This document shows positions 61,720-64,000 of a DNA stretch of 64,000 nt, one piece after another (the stretch's first letter is position 1; each line of letters starts with the position of its first letter). Source of the stretch: Acanthochlamys bracteata (lineage: Eukaryota; Streptophyta; Magnoliopsida; Pandanales; Velloziaceae); the NCBI GenBank assembly GCA_019914995.1, contig CM034142.1, positions 5,165,031 to 5,229,030 of the forward strand, read 5' to 3'. The notes under the pieces are model-generated. The model did no database searches. It saw only the letters and a program-made list of their open reading frames with translations, and was not told the origin of the DNA. Made by a program: the position numbers and the translations under genes.

Positions 61720-61961
61720 TCACTATATACTTCTGCTGACGCTCTACCTCTCTGCTTCGGTCAACGCGCGTTCTTCTCCTTCTCTTCTTTCCCATCACTA
61801 AAAGGAAATTTTCACTAATAAAGAAAGAAAGCGAGAAAAGTTTCCTAAGCATAAGAAAGAAAGCGAGACAAGTTTCCAAGCAAAAGAAGAAGCAATTGGA
61901 ACCTATTTAGCTGGTTTGGTGGATTTATCAAACAAATTTAGTAGTGGTTGTTGTTCTTGTC
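61720..61961 (+). promoter_or_regulatory. Promoter and 5' leader of the receptor-like kinase gene
   Basis: TATATA at 61724-61729 lies in a CT-rich setting (CTTCTTCTTCACTATATAC), about 230 bp before the start codon, followed by a pyrimidine-rich leader. Placement is typical but unproven. Confidence 0.4.
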
Positions 61962-64000
61962 ATGATGAAACCGTCGAAGCTTCTGGAGAATATACTCAGG
62001 CCCTTCACCGGCCGAAACGATCGAGGTCTTTGTTTTATTCTTTTTTCGCTTTTTAATATTGTTTTGTGTTTGTTTGCCTTGGTAGAGAATTTGGATATTG
62101 ATTTGAGTTTTTGTGTGATGGGCATGTAGGAGGGAAGAAAGAAGAAGATCTAGAAGCGATTGCGGCGAAAGAGCAGAAGGTTTTCTCCTACGAAGTTCTT
62201 GTGGCGGCTACCAAAAACTTCAATCCGAAGCACAAGCTCGGCGAGGGAGGATTCGGACCTGTCTTCAAGGTATTCGTTCAATCTACCAACCACCGTTGAT
62301 TAACAAAGAAACGATTAACCCAAGAGTAGTCCTCTCTGTTCAATTATTAGCTTGTTAGGTGTAAATTAACTCTAGATTGTTTCTATACTTGGATGAAAAT
62401 GTTGCCGGTTTTGTTGCAACCTCTATCATGTTTGACACTGAAATTGTTGCAGAATTGCATAGATTTGGGGAATTCTTTTGAATCAAGATTGCCTATTTTG
62501 GAATTAATTCTTGATAATTTCTAAGGAAGTTCAGCATAACAAATCACTGAAACAAAATTGTGGAAGGAGAGATATATGGTTCGAGTCCCTGATACATCTA
62601 AAGAATAATTGTTAAAAAAGAATTCCGAAAGTTGTCATCTGCTTGCTACTCTGTTGGCTTCAAATATTGCAATGCAAAATTATACCAACTTTTATGTGTT
62701 GTGTTTATAATTGCAATAAGGCACTTTTCGCATTGTGTTTCAACAATTTTTTCTTTCAAGTTTTCATTTTATATTATTTATAAAATTTTTATAATATTTA
62801 CAAACTTTTAAAAAAAATTTTAAAATGTACAGAATATTTTACGTTGTAAAATTTTATTATTACTTTTGTGAAAATTTTCAGAATAATCTTTATCTTAGAA
62901 AAATTCTATTTTTTAAGACACTCAAACATCTCCTAAATCCCTTCTCATTTCTATAAGTTCAAAAAAGAACAACATAATTTTAAAAACGTTTGTGAAAATC
63001 CACCAAATTTAGTCAAATTGTTGGAGCAATTGCAGTAAATTTTATCTTGTTCCTGGAAAGTTTGAAAGTTAGCATAATCATTAAAACCTTCTTTTTGAAA
63101 ACAATTGTGCCATTAAATGTTGTAACTCCATTTATTGATTTTTCTTTATATCTTCATTATCTTCTGCTTTTCTTATTTGATTGATAGGGAAAACTTGGAG
63201 ACGGTAGGGAGGTTGCAGTGAAGCGATTGGGTCGTGGTTCAAGACAAGGCGGGAGGGAATTTGCTAATGAGGCGATGCTCCTCTCTCGCGTTCAACACAA
63301 GAACGTCGTCAATTTGCATGGCTATTGTGCTCACGACAACGATCTTATGCTCGTTTACGAATATGTTCCGAACGAAAGCCTTGACAAACTCCTCTTCGCA
63401 TGTAAGCTCTCCCTCAATAATCCCTCCTCCTCTATTATTGTGATTTTCTAAGAATAATTTGAGAACATAGGCCCATATCGCTCAAAGTTAGTCAGAGTAG
63501 TTATTGGCAGTTTAAAATCTTCCCGCCTGAAATGATTGAGATGCCTCAGAAGTTCTATCTAAAATATAAGTTTGTGCACGAATCAAGTATTTATATCCAT
63601 ATAAACCAGTTTATTATTTAGTGGGTAAAATTTCAGGTATAGTTTTTAAGAGTGTGTTCTAGAAGTGAATTGTTAAAATATGAGTTACTGAAAATGAGTT
63701 ATTGCGAATGGTGTTATTAGAAATGGATTTAAGTTTGTGTTCTTTGTCAAAAGAGGTGAACCGGAAGTTATTTATTGTGTTTTGTTGTATAATTGAAAGT
63801 GAGCGGAAATGAATTTTTAGTAAAAGAAAATGAGTTGTAAGGATAAAAAGGCACTTTGATTGTACGATGTTTGGAATTGAATAATGGATTTTATTAAGGG
63901 TGTGTTCTAATCACATCAAAATGAGTTTGGTAAAAGGTATATTTTAATTTCTCAGAATTCACTTTTTTCGATAGATTTTTTGGAATTTGAATTTACTTTG
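61962..64000 (+). CDS. CRK-related receptor-like cytoplasmic protein kinase, 5' part, runs off the window
   Basis: Exons: 61962-62025, 62130-62269 and 63188-63401, then an intron to the window end. Together they encode about 139 residues. The start is [20 protein letters not shown], then [31 protein letters not shown] (Gly-rich ATP loop), [13 protein letters not shown] (catalytic Lys), FANEAMLL (helix C Glu), [13 protein letters not shown] and [16 protein letters not shown]. All motifs are intact. There is no signal peptide, no DUF26 ectodomain and no membrane segment before the kinase. This fits the short CRK-like group (Arabidopsis At1g70740 type) that acts as a cytoplasmic Ser/Thr kinase. 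A CaaX-free N-terminus gives no clear lipid anchor. Intron phases and splice sites are all canonical. It is the healthiest gene in the window. Confidence 0.9.
63402..64000 (+). other. Intron 3 of the kinase gene (partial)
   Basis: Starts GTAAGC. Contains two similar words about 247 bp apart, AAGAGTGTGTTCTA at 63648 and TAAGGGTGTGTTCTA at 63896, which could be the edges of a small MITE. Not resolved. Confidence 0.5.

Overview
This is nuclear DNA of a flowering plant. It is AT-rich, has GT..AG introns, and holds plant gene families (a MATE/DTX transporter and a CRK-type receptor-like kinase). It also holds relics of every major class of plant transposable element. The sequence does not let me narrow it below angiosperm. 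Only two host protein-coding loci are clear: a MATE transporter on the minus strand (27.2-29.0 kb) and the 5' half of a receptor-like kinase on the plus strand, running off the right edge (62.0-64.0 kb). A third, weak transcription-unit candidate lies at 6.7-15 kb on the plus strand. Nearly everything else is layered transposon debris.

Layout. 0-0.7 kb: decayed PIF/Harbinger nuclease (minus). 2.8-4.1 kb: two adjacent related foldback MITEs, the second carrying a nested hAT-like MITE with an 8-bp target duplication. 6.77-7.58 kb: a head-to-tail duplication of about 400 bp in what looks like a leader intron. 16.5-22.4 kb: decayed plus-strand Ty1/copia element, split by a solo LTR of another family. 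24.7-25.5 kb: small CACTA-like element holding a MADS-box exon fragment. 27.2-29.0 kb: MATE gene. 29.2-39.1 kb: nested block, with direct-repeat retrotransposon sequence on both sides of a second CACTA-like element. That element carries kinesin-5 and CLU-like gene fragments and is itself split by a copia element with recognisable LTRs. 40.4-43.4 kb: CACTA element with a TNP2-type transposase relic (minus). 45.9-47.9 kb: tandem array of a unit of about 172 bp. 48.3-48.7 kb: orphan CACTA-type subterminal repeats. 50.4-51.7 kb: a hAT-like MITE candidate and a 0.7-kb foldback element. 52.2-58.6 kb: minus-strand copia element, interrupted by a foreign LTR. 58.7-61.0 kb: plus-strand Harbinger relic with both nuclease and Myb/SANT-like parts. 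61.7-64 kb: receptor-like kinase.

How parts relate. No operon-like system is present. The common thread is nested insertion and gene-fragment capture. Two CACTA-like elements with the same terminal sequence face each other across the MATE gene, and each carries a different set of captured host-gene pieces. The MATE gene has an AA where a splice acceptor is expected and no visible last exon, so it may be decaying. The kinase start is intact as far as it can be read. I found no convincing wholly new biological system. The captured-fragment CACTA family and the 172-bp array are the parts most worth a second look.
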